A DNA stretch of 64,000 nt from Andeanibacterium fulvum (GTDB lineage: Bacteria; Pseudomonadota; Alphaproteobacteria; Sphingomonadales; Sphingomonadaceae), in NCBI RefSeq assembly GCF_037154085.1, contig NZ_JBANRM010000003.1, positions 372,001-436,000 on the forward strand. Direction: 5' to 3'. A program made the position numbers and the translations under genes. The notes beneath the pieces were generated by a model. The model did not search any database. It saw nothing but the letters and a program-made list of their open reading frames with translations, and had not been told where the DNA came from. Shown here one piece after another: positions 25,865 to 34,523 of the stretch. Position 1 is the stretch's first letter; the number at the start of each line of letters is the position of its first letter.

Positions 25865-26755
25865 TCAGCCAAGCCAGCCATTGCGGCGAATTTCTGTGGC
25901 AATCAGCGGGGCGAGCGGGATCGTTCCCTCTGCCCTGGCGATACTGTCGGTAAAGCGTAGCGAGGCGATGCCCGCCTCGGTCATGCGAACCTGATCGGCC
26001 TCGCGGGCAAGGCAATGGGTCGCCAGCGCCTCGATCCGCGTGGCCCCCGCCTCGCGCAGCAAGCGCGCAGCTTCGATCAAGGTCTCCCCGCTGGAAACGA
26101 CATCGTCCACTAATACGGCCAAGCGCCCCTTTGCCCGCTCGATCCCCGGAATGCGGATCGCGACGTGGCGATCCCCGCTGCGCAGCTTCTCGCCCACCAG
26201 CACGTCCAGCCCCAGAGGCGCGGCGATAGCCTCCACCCATTGGCGGGATTCGCTATCCGGCCCCACCAGCAGCGGATTGTCCGCCCCGGCCAGCACAGCG
26301 GACAAGACCGGGGCGGCGGAGAGCGCGACCGCTTCGGCATCCGGCATGACCTCGTCCAGCGAGTGGATACGGTGGAGATGCGGATCGACCGTCAATACAG
26401 CATCGAACCGTTCCGCCAGCATCCCCGCTATCACTCGCTGGCTGACCGCCTCCCCCCTTTGGAAGGCCATGTCCTGCCGCATATAGGCAAGATAGGGCGC
26501 GATCAGGATCAGCTTGCGCGCGCCGTTCTCGCGCAGGGCCGAGACGGCCAGAAGCAATTCCACCAACTTGGCATTGGGATCGTCGAGCGGGCGATAGAGC
26601 AGCGCAATGCCAGTAGTGGGTTCCACTCGCACCAGACTCTCGCCATCGGGAAAACGGCGCAGGGCCACTTCACTGAAGCCGGCACCCAGTTCCTCTGCGA
26701 GCCGCATGGCGGCCTCGACGCATTCGGGAAAGGCGAAGATCGTGCATTCCATCAT
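25865..26755 (-). CDS. Ribose-phosphate pyrophosphokinase-like protein
   Basis: Protein of 296 residues. PRPP-synthetase landmarks: RRFPDGE (about 34-40) in place of KFSDGE, the YLAYMRQDMAF stretch corresponding to the ATP/Mg site (Y-x-R-Q-D), DPHLHRI (DLH metal motif) and the PRPP loop VLVDDVVSSGETL. It overlaps the phosphorylase stop (ATGA at 26752-26755; a second in-frame ATG at 26752). It is shorter and more divergent than housekeeping PrsA, and linked to an AMP-phosphorylase-like gene, so it may act on a ribose phosphate from nucleotide breakdown. The exact reaction is inferred. Confidence 0.85.
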   Translation of the reverse strand: MMECTIFAFPECVEAAMRLAEELGAGFSEVALRRFPDGESLVRVEPTTGIALLYRPLDDPNAKLVELLLAVSALRENGARKLILIAPYLAYMRQDMAFQRGEAVSQRVIAGMLAERFDAVLTVDPHLHRIHSLDEVMPDAEAVALSAAPVLSAVLAGADNPLLVGPDSESRQWVEAIAAPLGLDVLVGEKLRSGDRHVAIRIPGIERAKGRLAVLVDDVVSSGETLIEAARLLREAGATRIEALATHCLAREADQVRMTEAGIASLRFTDSIARAEGTIPLAPLIATEIRRNGWLG

Positions 26756-28236
26756 GCGATTCCATAGCCCGAATTTTCCGCCGCCAAATCGCGCGCGAAG
26801 CCAAGCCCCGTCTCGGAATTGGCGTGGATGCGATAAAGCCGCTCGCCGCCCACAACCGCGCTGCCCACCTTGTGCAGCAGGTCTATCCCGGCCCCCTTGT
26901 CCATTGGCGCACCGGCAAGGCGCGCGATACGGGCGATGCGCTCGCAATCTATGGCGACGACCTTACCGCTTCTAGGCGCCAAGACCTCGTGGCAGTTCGC
27001 GCCTGGCTCAAAATGCTCCTGCCTGCGCCCTTGTGCCTCGATCAGTCGCTCCATCGCCTCCAGTGCGGCGCCGCTCGCCAGCAATTCGCGGGCCCGGCTG
27101 TGCCCTTCCCCGCCCTTCAGCGCGGGATCGAACTCCAGCACATGCCCCGCCAGCAGCAGCCCGCGCTCTCGCAAATCCTCAGGCGCATCGGGATCGCGGC
27201 GGAGCACCTGCATTACGTCGCGCGCTTCCAGCACGGGGCCGATACCCCGGCCGATGGGCTGGGAACCGTCAGTGAAAATGACGTCAGTGACCAGACCAAG
27301 ATGCCCGGCAATATATTCGAACAGCTTGCGCAGACGCACCGCATCACGCTGGCTGCGCACCTTGGCGGTAGGCCCGATGGGAATGTCGATCACCAGATGG
27401 GTCGATCCGGCAGCAACCTTCTTGGACAGGATCGAGGCGACCATCTGCTCGAACGTATCGAGCCGCAGCGGCCGCTCGACCGAAATCAGCACATCGTCTG
27501 CCGGGGAGAGGTTCACTCGCCCGCCCCATGCCAGCACGGCTTTTTCGCGCGCGACGATCTCCTGCATCCGGGCCTCGGTCAGGTCCACATCGGCCAGCAC
27601 TTCCATCGTGTCGGCAGTGCCGGAAGGCGACGTGATCGCGCGCGAGGAGGTCTTGGGGCAGATCAGGCCATGCGCCGCCACGATCGGCACCACGATCATC
27701 GAGGTCCGGTTACCCGGAATGCCGCCAATGCAGTGCTTGTCCACCACCAGAGGGGAATCCCAGTGCAGGCGGTTACCGACGGAGATCATCGCGCGAGTGA
27801 GTGCCAGCGTCTCATCCGTGCTCATGAAACCCGCGCAGGCGACCAGAAAGGCACCGATTTCCATCGGAGAATAAAGGTGGGTCGCCACGTCCCGAACAAT
27901 GGCCGTGATCTCTCCCTCACCCAGCGTATAGCCGCCAATCTTGCGACGGACATATTCAAGGCTGGCCGGGGCGAGCGCCTGTTCGAAGGTAACTTCCGTG
28001 CCTTCAGGCAGACCGAGGCGGCGATAGGCCTGTTCGCCAAGACCGATCTCGCCCGGCGCGACAATGGCAGGATCATCGACCAGCGCCAGCGTGGCGAGAA
28101 TTTCGCCGCAGTCGGCCTTTACGCGCAGCTTGCGCAAGGCCTGGAACTGCTCGGGCGAATAATGATTGCCGTGGCGCAGCAGGAAGGCCGTGTTTTCCGG
28201 ATGTGTATCGATCGGTATGCGCCGGATCTTCGGCAT
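26752..28236 (-). CDS. AMP-phosphorylase-like / type 2 thymidine phosphorylase
   Basis: Protein of 494 residues, longer than DeoA (about 440) and like the archaeal AMP phosphorylase/'thymidine phosphorylase 2' family. It has an extra N-terminal domain (about 1-85), then the nucleoside phosphorylase fold with DKHCIGGIPGNRTS at 166-179 and PKTSSRAITSPSGTADTME at 194-212. The archaeal enzyme cleaves AMP, CMP or UMP with phosphate to the base and ribose 1,5-bisphosphate. First gene of a three-gene operon (phosphorylase, PRPP-synthetase-like, nuclease). No RuBisCO or ribose-bisphosphate isomerase gene is in the window, so the fate of the sugar phosphate is open. Confidence 0.85.
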   Translation of the reverse strand: MPKIRRIPIDTHPENTAFLLRHGNHYSPEQFQALRKLRVKADCGEILATLALVDDPAIVAPGEIGLGEQAYRRLGLPEGTEVTFEQALAPASLEYVRRKIGGYTLGEGEITAIVRDVATHLYSPMEIGAFLVACAGFMSTDETLALTRAMISVGNRLHWDSPLVVDKHCIGGIPGNRTSMIVVPIVAAHGLICPKTSSRAITSPSGTADTMEVLADVDLTEARMQEIVAREKAVLAWGGRVNLSPADDVLISVERPLRLDTFEQMVASILSKKVAAGSTHLVIDIPIGPTAKVRSQRDAVRLRKLFEYIAGHLGLVTDVIFTDGSQPIGRGIGPVLEARDVMQVLRRDPDAPEDLRERGLLLAGHVLEFDPALKGGEGHSRARELLASGAALEAMERLIEAQGRRQEHFEPGANCHEVLAPRSGKVVAIDCERIARIARLAGAPMDKGAGIDLLHKVGSAVVGGERLYRIHANSETGLGFARDLAAENSGYGIA

Positions 28237-28312
28237 CGCTCTGCCCTTGGAATTATTCCTCGGGCTTTAGGCAGTTGGGACCGCCGTGTCACTCTTTCCC
28301 GGGACGAAGCGG

Positions 28313-28978
28313 TCAGGCGCGGCGCATGGCTTCACTCTCATCGGCCATCTCATGGATTATGCCTTCGCCTTCAGCATAAGGCTGAAGCGCATAGGCAAGG
28401 CGGGCGAAGTCCGGGAGGGTCAGCGATTCCTGAAATGCGAGCCCGTGGCGATATTCGCGCCGCCAGCAGATATGTGCATATCGGCTTTCCATGCCGGGCA
28501 TTTCGACCTTGAGCAGTTGGCCGACCGGAATCTGGCGCCCAGCCTCGATGCATGCACCCTGCGCCGAGAAATTCAGCATCAGTGCCTGCCCCGTTTCACC
28601 CTCCACGGTGAACACGACTTCATGCTGAAGGGAAAGGCGAAGCGGCCGCCTGCCCAAAGGGTTCTGCTCGCGCGTGAACTCCGCCACCTCAACCTTGGCA
28701 GAAAAGCGGAAACCCGCGAAATCGCCGTCAATCCATCGACGTTCGATCACGTAAAGCTCGCCATTGGAGAGTTCCAGGAACATGTGCATTTCAGGCGGAT
28801 GGCCGTGGAACAGGCGCAGTCTGGTGCCGGTTTCGGACACATCATGCACGATGCACGCATATTCGCCGCTCAGGCAGCGCAGCTTTGCGACCCGCATCAG
28901 CAGGCTGTGCCGCTTGCCATTGCGCCGGTCGGGCAAACTCCCCGACTGGCAGGCGTTCGTTTCGATCGGTGCCAACAT
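28313..28978 (-). CDS. Tandem PilZ-domain protein
   Basis: Protein of 221 residues. Two PilZ-like units: the first has RRNGKRH (the RxxxR motif) and DVSETG (D/NxSxxG) around residues 18-55; the second has RRPLRLS and NFSAQG around 105-140. PilZ domains bind cyclic di-GMP; the first copy has all key residues, the second is plausible. The ATG at 28978 follows AAGGAAAG and is preferred to a GTG at 29002. It lies 76 bp downstream of the phosphorylase gene on the same strand, probably as a separate transcription unit. Role likely in motility, surface or exopolysaccharide control. Confidence 0.8.
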   Translation of the reverse strand: MLAPIETNACQSGSLPDRRNGKRHSLLMRVAKLRCLSGEYACIVHDVSETGTRLRLFHGHPPEMHMFLELSNGELYVIERRWIDGDFAGFRFSAKVEVAEFTREQNPLGRRPLRLSLQHEVVFTVEGETGQALMLNFSAQGACIEAGRQIPVGQLLKVEMPGMESRYAHICWRREYRHGLAFQESLTLPDFARLAYALQPYAEGEGIIHEMADESEAMRRA

Positions 28979-29245
28979 CGGACTTTCCTTCCCATCCCGC
29001 ACTCGCCGCGGGAATTCATAGTAAACAGCTCCTAAGCGATCAGGCTTAACAACTCCCTAAACAACGTCTCCGGTCCCGATGTCGACCGGCAGCCAATCGC
29101 AAGGCGATCGAGAGGGGTAACAAGCGAGTTGCAGGAGAAGCTCCGAGAAGGCCCACCCTCTTAAAAAATGAAATATACTCATATTTACATGTTATCGAAT
29201 TGAAACTAGGCAGACGCCCCGGATTCGCGATCGAGGGGGAATGAC

Positions 29246-30025
29246 TTGTCTCTGGTGGGGCTGGCCCAGTCTGGCTGGGCGGAACGCGAGGCACTTGAGG
29301 CCGCGAAGGGCCTGTTGTTCGACTGGGACGGTTGCGTCGCGGTGAACAATCGCATTCTGCCGGCTGCGGCCCGGCTGATCGCACGCCATCTCGGGCGCGT
29401 GGCGGTTATCACCAATAACTCGACCCACCTGCCCCAGGATTTCGTCCGGATTCTGGAACGGAACGGGCTGGAAATTCCGGAAGAGCGCATTTTCACTGCC
29501 GGGATCGAGGCGCTTCGCCACGTAAAGGCGAGCGGCTGCGGCAGAGTGCTGATGCTTTCCTCCACCGCCATGCGGCGTCACGCGCTCGACCTCGGCATTC
29601 CGCTGGCGCGCGAAGACCCCGACCTTGTGCTGTTGATGCGCGATCCGCGCTTCACCTATGCCAAGCTGGAGCGCGCGGCCAACGCATTACGCGATGGCGC
29701 AAGGCTGGTGGTGGCCAATGCCGACCGCGCCCATCCCGGCATTGGCGGGCGGCTCGTCCCGGAAACGGGAGCGCTCCTCGCCGCCCTGCTTTCCTGCGCG
29801 GGCAAGGATGCCCCGATGCCTGAGATGATCGGCAAACCCGGCCCGCTTCTGTTCGAACGCGCCTGCAGCCATCTCGGCATCGCGCCGGACGAAGCCGTGA
29901 TGATCGGCGACAATCCGGAGACCGACGGAGAGGGCGCCCTGCAATTCGGCATCCGCCCCATTCTGGTCGGCGGCACCTCCCCCTTGCGGATGGACGACCT
30001 GCTGGAGCCGCTCGCGGCCGAGTAA
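29246..30025 (+). CDS. HAD-superfamily (NagD/phosphoglycolate-type) phosphatase
   Basis: Protein of 259 residues. HAD motif I is FDWDGC (D26, D28), motif II ITNNS, motif IV MIGDNPETDGEGA; the C2 cap between them fits subfamily IIA (NagD, 4-nitrophenylphosphatase). It starts with TTG at 29246 behind GAGGGGGAA; no ATG in frame fits better. It abuts the RpiR regulator gene (stops at 30025 and 30026) and lies next to a TonB/Phn/phospholipase cluster, so a role in dephosphorylating an imported phosphoester is possible. The 267 bp before it contain an AT-rich stretch (29160-29205) likely to hold its promoter. Confidence 0.85.
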   Translation: MSLVGLAQSGWAEREALEAAKGLLFDWDGCVAVNNRILPAAARLIARHLGRVAVITNNSTHLPQDFVRILERNGLEIPEERIFTAGIEALRHVKASGCGRVLMLSSTAMRRHALDLGIPLAREDPDLVLLMRDPRFTYAKLERAANALRDGARLVVANADRAHPGIGGRLVPETGALLAALLSCAGKDAPMPEMIGKPGPLLFERACSHLGIAPDEAVMIGDNPETDGEGALQFGIRPILVGGTSPLRMDDLLEPLAAE

Positions 30026-30934
30026 TCAGAAGCGCTTGATCGAGAGCACGTCGAAAGTCTTCTTCAACACATCCGTGGCGTGATCGTAATCCGTCAACGC
30101 AAGCCCGGCGATCAGCGCGTCGACCACGCAAATCTGGGCGATACGGCTGGTCATCGCTTCTGTCCGGAACCGCGTTTCCCGCGCCATCGTGAACAGCACG
30201 ATATCGGCAAAGGCCTGGATCGGCGAGCGGGCGAAATTGGTGATGACGATCGTTTTGGCCCCCGCCTCTTTTGCAAGGCGGGTGGCGGCGACTGTCTCAT
30301 GCGTGGCACCGCTATGCGAGATCGTGATCGTAGCAACGTCCGGATCGCAGCGCGAGGCGCTGATCGCCTGGATGTGACTGTCCGTCACCGCCCGGGCGTC
30401 GAGCCCGATGCGCAGCATGCGATAGTGAGCATCCTCGGCAATCGGCGCGGATGAGCCGATACCGTAGATCTCCACTCGCTTGGCACCGCGCACGGCGGCA
30501 ACGGCCCGTTCAAGCGCATCCGACTCCAGCACGGAGAGCGTATCGCGCAGCGCCTGGATGCCGGAATGGAAGACCTTGCGGCAGATCGTGTCCATATCGT
30601 CATCGCGTTCCAGATCCTCGTGAATGAACTGGACTGGCTGGACGATCTCCTGCGCCAGGCTGAGCTTCATCTGCTGGAAGCCGGACAGGCCGATGCTGCG
30701 GCAGAAATTGATTACGCTGCCTTCGCTCACCCCGGTCGCTTCGGACAGTTCGGTGACCGACATGCCGACGATCTCTTCCGGGCGCTCCAGGATGAACTGG
30801 GCAATGCGCTGGGCGCTCTTGGCCATGTTGGGCTGGGCAACGCGGATGCGCCCCAGTGCGTTTTCGACCGGGCGGTTGTCAGACTGAGACGCCCTGCCCT
30901 TCGGTGCCTTCGCACCTTTACCGTTAGTTGCCAC
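30026..30934 (-). CDS. RpiR/MurR-family regulator with SIS domain
   Basis: Protein of 302 residues. N-terminal HTH_6 domain (about 25-100: KSAQRIAQFILERPEEIVGMSVTEL... SEGSVINFCRSIG) and a C-terminal SIS sugar-phosphate-binding domain (about 130-285: KRVEIYGIGSSAP, TISHSGATHETV). The GTG at 30934 has AAGGGG in front; another GTG at 30949 lacks one. Members sense phosphorylated sugars or sugar-like phosphoesters. Divergent from the TonB receptor/PhnDCE/phospholipase run, with several repeats in the intergenic region, so it probably controls that cluster. Confidence 0.88.
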   Translation of the reverse strand: MATNGKGAKAPKGRASQSDNRPVENALGRIRVAQPNMAKSAQRIAQFILERPEEIVGMSVTELSEATGVSEGSVINFCRSIGLSGFQQMKLSLAQEIVQPVQFIHEDLERDDDMDTICRKVFHSGIQALRDTLSVLESDALERAVAAVRGAKRVEIYGIGSSAPIAEDAHYRMLRIGLDARAVTDSHIQAISASRCDPDVATITISHSGATHETVAATRLAKEAGAKTIVITNFARSPIQAFADIVLFTMARETRFRTEAMTSRIAQICVVDALIAGLALTDYDHATDVLKKTFDVLSIKRF

Positions 30935-31259
30935 CTCTGTCCCCTTCACAATTTTTGCGCGTGTGCACCATGCATGCTCAACACCGATATCGCCAGCATT
31001 GAGTGAAGCTCAATTCCGGAAGACCCGCGATTTCCGGGCTCTGCCTGTGGCCGAAGAAGCACAATCTCAATTTGAAATGCGCAAATCTTACTTTGTATCC
31101 ACCATTGAAATGAGTGTTTTTCATTCAAGTGTCACATGGGACCCATAGTGGCCTGCCCCAAGGCGATGATCCGAATCGCAGCCGGCGGGCACCCGAAGGG
31201 CGACACCGCGGCCGATCCGGCTCCCCGCCTCGGGACAAATCCATTTCAGGGGACTTGCG
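30935..31259. promoter_or_regulatory. Repeat-rich divergent promoter region (RpiR / TonB receptor)
   Basis: This 325-bp gap holds no gene. It contains ATTGAG-TGAAG-CTCAAT (30998-31014, perfect 6-bp arms), two direct TTGAAATG repeats at 31072-31079 and 31105-31112 (33 bp apart, about three helical turns), a TTCATTCAA that partly mirrors them (31120-31128), and ATGGG-A-CCCAT (31136-31146). These are candidate RpiR-binding sites. I see no two-repeat Pho box. Confidence 0.45.
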
Positions 31260-33431
31260 GTGAACAAACGCTCTTATCATTCGGTCGCGCATATTCTGGC
31301 GATGCTTGCGGCGGGTTCCGCCTTTGCGGCCGCCCCGGCTCATGCGGAAGCCAATGCCGCTGCCGAGACGGGTGCGGGTGCGCCCGGCGAAGGCGCCATC
31401 GTCGTCACCGGCGAGGCCGTGAAGGCTTCCCAGGTGGCCGAGGAAGCGGCTCAGTTCGGCAATTACGTCCAGATCGTTTCCTCGCAGGAAATCGAAGCCA
31501 GCGGCGCCAGCAATTTCGCCGAACTCGCCCAGTTCCTCATCAAGGGCGCGAACGTCGGCTACTCGCCCGACGAAGGCGAATATACCATCCGCCTCGATGG
31601 CGGCGGCGACCGCGACACGCTGGTCGTGCTCGACGGCGTGCCCCTTTATGACCGCGGCCCCGCGCTGGAGGAAATCTGGGGCACCACCACCATCGATCCG
31701 CACATGATCGACCATGTGGAAGTGTTCCGTGGCGGCAACAGCCTGTTCTTCGGTTCGAACGGCGGCATCGGCGTGGTCAGCATCAAGACCAAGCGCCCCA
31801 CCGGCGAAAACAAGGTGGAACTGGGCGCCAGCTACGGTTCGTTCAATTCGCGCGAATTGTGGGGCAATGCCCAGGCCAAGCTGGACAGCGACGGCAAGCT
31901 GGGCGTGATGGTCTATGGCAGCGCCCAGAACACCGATGGCCCGCGCATCTTCAATCCCGACGACTTCGTGGACAATGTGGCGGCGGCCGGCGGTATCCAG
32001 AAATATCCGCTCAACCGCAACAATGTGGGCATCAAGTTCCGTTACGCCCCGAGCGACGCGACCGAGATCACGCTCAACGGCCAGTATACCCAGATCGAAT
32101 TCCAGGATGCCTTCCCGGATGCCGAAACCTACTCGCCCAACCGCGTGCGCTATCCGATCATCGACGGCGGAATCTCGCACCGCTGGTCGGACGCGGTGCT
32201 GACCGAATTCACGGCCTATTGGAGCAATCCCAAGCTCAACAATACCGAAACTTATGCCGAAATCTGCCGCCAGCCGGCAGGGTGCATCAACCCGGATAAC
32301 GGCAAGCCGGTCGCTTACGGCAAGGCCACCGGCCATTCGATCCCCTTCCCCAACAAGGGCTTCGGCGCGGATTCGAAGGTCAGCGGCTTCATGGAATATG
32401 GCCTGAACCTGCGTAACACGCTGTCGTTCGACAATGTCGGCGAGGCCGTGCTGGGCATCCAGCGCACGTCCTACCGCAACGATTCCGATCCGGTCTTCCC
32501 GATCAGCAATGACTGGAACACCACCACCGGCCTCTATGCCGATTTGCGCCCGGTGCTGCCCTTCAGCCCGGATACGGCCATCAGCCTTGCCGGCCGTCTG
32601 GACTTCTCCAAGGCCTTCGACAGCAAGTTCATCTGGAAGTTCGGCCTGCGCCAGCCCATCGGTGCGTTCTATGTCCGCGCCAATGGCGGCACGTCCTACA
32701 GCCTGCCCAAGACCAACGAACTCTATGCGGAAAGCGCCACGCTGGTGGGCAATCCCGACCTGATGCCGGAAACGACCGAGACCTATAATGGTGCGATCGG
32801 CTTCCAGAAGGACCTGGGCGGCGCCAATCTGCGGATCGAAGCCGGCGTGTTCCATACGGACATCACCAACCGCATTCAGTCCACTTCGGGCCTGACGCCG
32901 AACACCTATTACAACAACACCGCCATCACCCAGATCCGCGGCATCACCGCCGATCTCGATCTGGCGATCGGCAAGCAGTGGGTGCTCAACCTCGGCTTCA
33001 CCAAGCAGGATGCGCATCTGAAGGGTTCGGACCTGCAGATCAACGAAACGCCGGAATTCATGATCCAGGGCACGCTGAACTGGAATTCGCCCAACCAGCG
33101 TTTCCATGTCAGCCTGTTCCCGCGTTACCAGGGGCCGGAATGGTCGACTGGCGGCGTCGGCGGCAAGCTGCGGCACAATTTCGGCAATTACTTCGTGATG
33201 AACGGCTCGCTTGCCTATTGGGCGGGCGACGATCTGCAGCACCGCTTCCAGCTGCGTGTCGTGAACGTCCTCAACGAGAAATATGCGGAGCGCTACGGCT
33301 ACGGCAACATGCGCTACAGCGAGGCCTTCGTCCGCGGCGAAATCACGACCAGCAGCCCGGAATATTACTTCGGCTATCCGTTCGAAGGCAAACCGCGCAG
33401 CGTGTTCGTTTCCTACAGCACTTCCTTCTGA
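31260..33431 (+). CDS. TonB-dependent receptor of the Phn/phospholipase cluster
   Basis: Protein of 723 residues starting with GTG at 31260 behind AGGGGAC. Signal peptide of about 27 residues (LAMLAAGSAFAAAPAHA). The plug (about 45-170) contains IVVTGEAVK, RLDGGGDRDTLVVLDGVPLYD and VFRGGNSLFFGSNGGIGVV; the barrel ends FVSYSTSF. A terminator-like hairpin follows, then the PhnD-type gene 160 bp on. The substrate is inferred to be an organophosphorus compound, because every downstream gene of the run is of that kind. Confidence 0.92.
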   Translation: MNKRSYHSVAHILAMLAAGSAFAAAPAHAEANAAAETGAGAPGEGAIVVTGEAVKASQVAEEAAQFGNYVQIVSSQEIEASGASNFAELAQFLIKGANVGYSPDEGEYTIRLDGGGDRDTLVVLDGVPLYDRGPALEEIWGTTTIDPHMIDHVEVFRGGNSLFFGSNGGIGVVSIKTKRPTGENKVELGASYGSFNSRELWGNAQAKLDSDGKLGVMVYGSAQNTDGPRIFNPDDFVDNVAAAGGIQKYPLNRNNVGIKFRYAPSDATEITLNGQYTQIEFQDAFPDAETYSPNRVRYPIIDGGISHRWSDAVLTEFTAYWSNPKLNNTETYAEICRQPAGCINPDNGKPVAYGKATGHSIPFPNKGFGADSKVSGFMEYGLNLRNTLSFDNVGEAVLGIQRTSYRNDSDPVFPISNDWNTTTGLYADLRPVLPFSPDTAISLAGRLDFSKAFDSKFIWKFGLRQPIGAFYVRANGGTSYSLPKTNELYAESATLVGNPDLMPETTETYNGAIGFQKDLGGANLRIEAGVFHTDITNRIQSTSGLTPNTYYNNTAITQIRGITADLDLAIGKQWVLNLGFTKQDAHLKGSDLQINETPEFMIQGTLNWNSPNQRFHVSLFPRYQGPEWSTGGVGGKLRHNFGNYFVMNGSLAYWAGDDLQHRFQLRVVNVLNEKYAERYGYGNMRYSEAFVRGEITTSSPEYYFGYPFEGKPRSVFVSYSTSF

Positions 33432-33438
33432 TGCCCCA

Positions 33439-33482
33439 TCGCCGGACGGGGGAGCCCTCACTCCCCGTCCGGCGACCCTTTT
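33439..33482 (+). terminator. Hairpin after the TonB receptor gene
   Basis: TCGCCGGACGGGG(G)AG pairs with CTCCCCGTCCGGCGA (15 bp with one bulged G), followed by CCCTTTT. It lies 8 bp after the receptor stop, so the receptor message can end here with partial read-through into the ABC genes. Confidence 0.7.
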
Positions 33483-33590
33483 CGCGAAGGAAGCCCCATT
33501 GGCCGCCGCGTACCGCGCAGTTTCATCCACTCGTCATGCCGCAAGCCTAGCGGCCCGGCAGGGTGTGCATCTGCCCAGGAGGATGGGATC

Positions 33591-34523
33591 ATGAAACTGA
33601 AGTTGAAGACAGCTCTGCAAGCGGTCGCGGCCATGGCGCTGTTCGGCCTCGCGGCCTGTTCCGGCCAGAATAGCGAGGCAGACGGCAAGCCGCTCCAGGT
33701 GCTCCTCATCCCTGCCGACGGCGGCACGGAAAGCGGCACTCTGGCCGATTACCGCCCGATCTTCGACGCAGTGGGCAAGAGCGCCGGGATCGAGTTCGAT
33801 CTCAAGGTAGCTCAATCCTATGGCGCCGTGGTGGAGGCCCTGTGCGGCGGCAATGCCGACATCGCCTTTGTCGGCCCCGTCACTTATCTCCAGGCCAAGG
33901 AGCGCGATTGCGCCCAGCTTCTCGCCGTAGGCGTGAAGGATGGGCAGTCGATCTATTATTCGGGCATTTTCGCCCGCAAGGATTCCCCGCTGCGGACAAT
34001 CGCCGATTTGAAAGGCAGGAGCGCGGCCTTCGGCGACGTGAATTCCACCTCGTCCTTCGCCTATCCGCTGGCCATGATGATCGAGGCCGGCGTCGATCCG
34101 GTGAAGGACCTTTCCGCCCTGCGCCTCACCGGCAGCCACGCCAACAGCCTGGCCGCCCTGATCGAAGGGCGCGTCGATGCCGCCGCCCTTTCCTTCGATT
34201 CCTATGACAAGGCCGTTCGCGAAGGCGTGCCGGGCGCAACCGATGTGAAGGTGATCGCCCGCAGCGAGCCGATCCCCTATCCTCCGCTGGTGGTGAACAG
34301 CCGCCTGCCGGAAGCAACCAAGGCAAAGCTGCGCGATGCCTTCGAAGGGGTCGCCAAGGCACCCGGCATCAAGCCGGAGATGATCCGCGGCTATGCCGGT
34401 GCCGAACTCGACGGTTACGACGCCCATTTCCCGCCCGAGAAGTTCGACGGAGCCGCGCGCAAGCTGGCGCTGGTAAGCGACGAGATGAAGGGCGAGATCC
34501 TGAAGAAGGCTTCCGAACGGTGA
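33591..34523 (+). CDS. phnD: PhnD-type phosphonate/phosphite ABC transporter binding lipoprotein
   Basis: Protein of 310 residues. Signal peptide with lipobox LAAC (Cys24), then a PhnD/PtxB-like periplasmic binding fold: LLIPADGG, LCGGNADIAFVGPVTYLQAK, and the FGDVNSTSSFAYPL segment, the phosphonate-binding Ser/Thr-rich loop of this family. The stop overlaps the GTG start of the ATPase gene (GTGA, 34520-34523). It is the binding protein of the PhnDCE importer here. The ligand (2-aminoethylphosphonate, phosphite, phosphocholine or similar) cannot be read from the sequence. Confidence 0.9.
   Translation: MKLKLKTALQAVAAMALFGLAACSGQNSEADGKPLQVLLIPADGGTESGTLADYRPIFDAVGKSAGIEFDLKVAQSYGAVVEALCGGNADIAFVGPVTYLQAKERDCAQLLAVGVKDGQSIYYSGIFARKDSPLRTIADLKGRSAAFGDVNSTSSFAYPLAMMIEAGVDPVKDLSALRLTGSHANSLAALIEGRVDAAALSFDSYDKAVREGVPGATDVKVIARSEPIPYPPLVVNSRLPEATKAKLRDAFEGVAKAPGIKPEMIRGYAGAELDGYDAHFPPEKFDGAARKLALVSDEMKGEILKKASER

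Noticed and set aside
31000..31259. Pho box upstream of the TonB/PhnDCE cluster
   Set aside because: Only one TGTCA-like heptamer is visible (around 31130) without the second repeat 11 bp away, so phosphate control by PhoB is not supported.
31125..33530. Minus-strand frame of 801 codons across the TonB receptor
   Set aside because: Antisense to a complete TonB receptor with signal peptide and plug motifs; low-complexity translation. Shadow.
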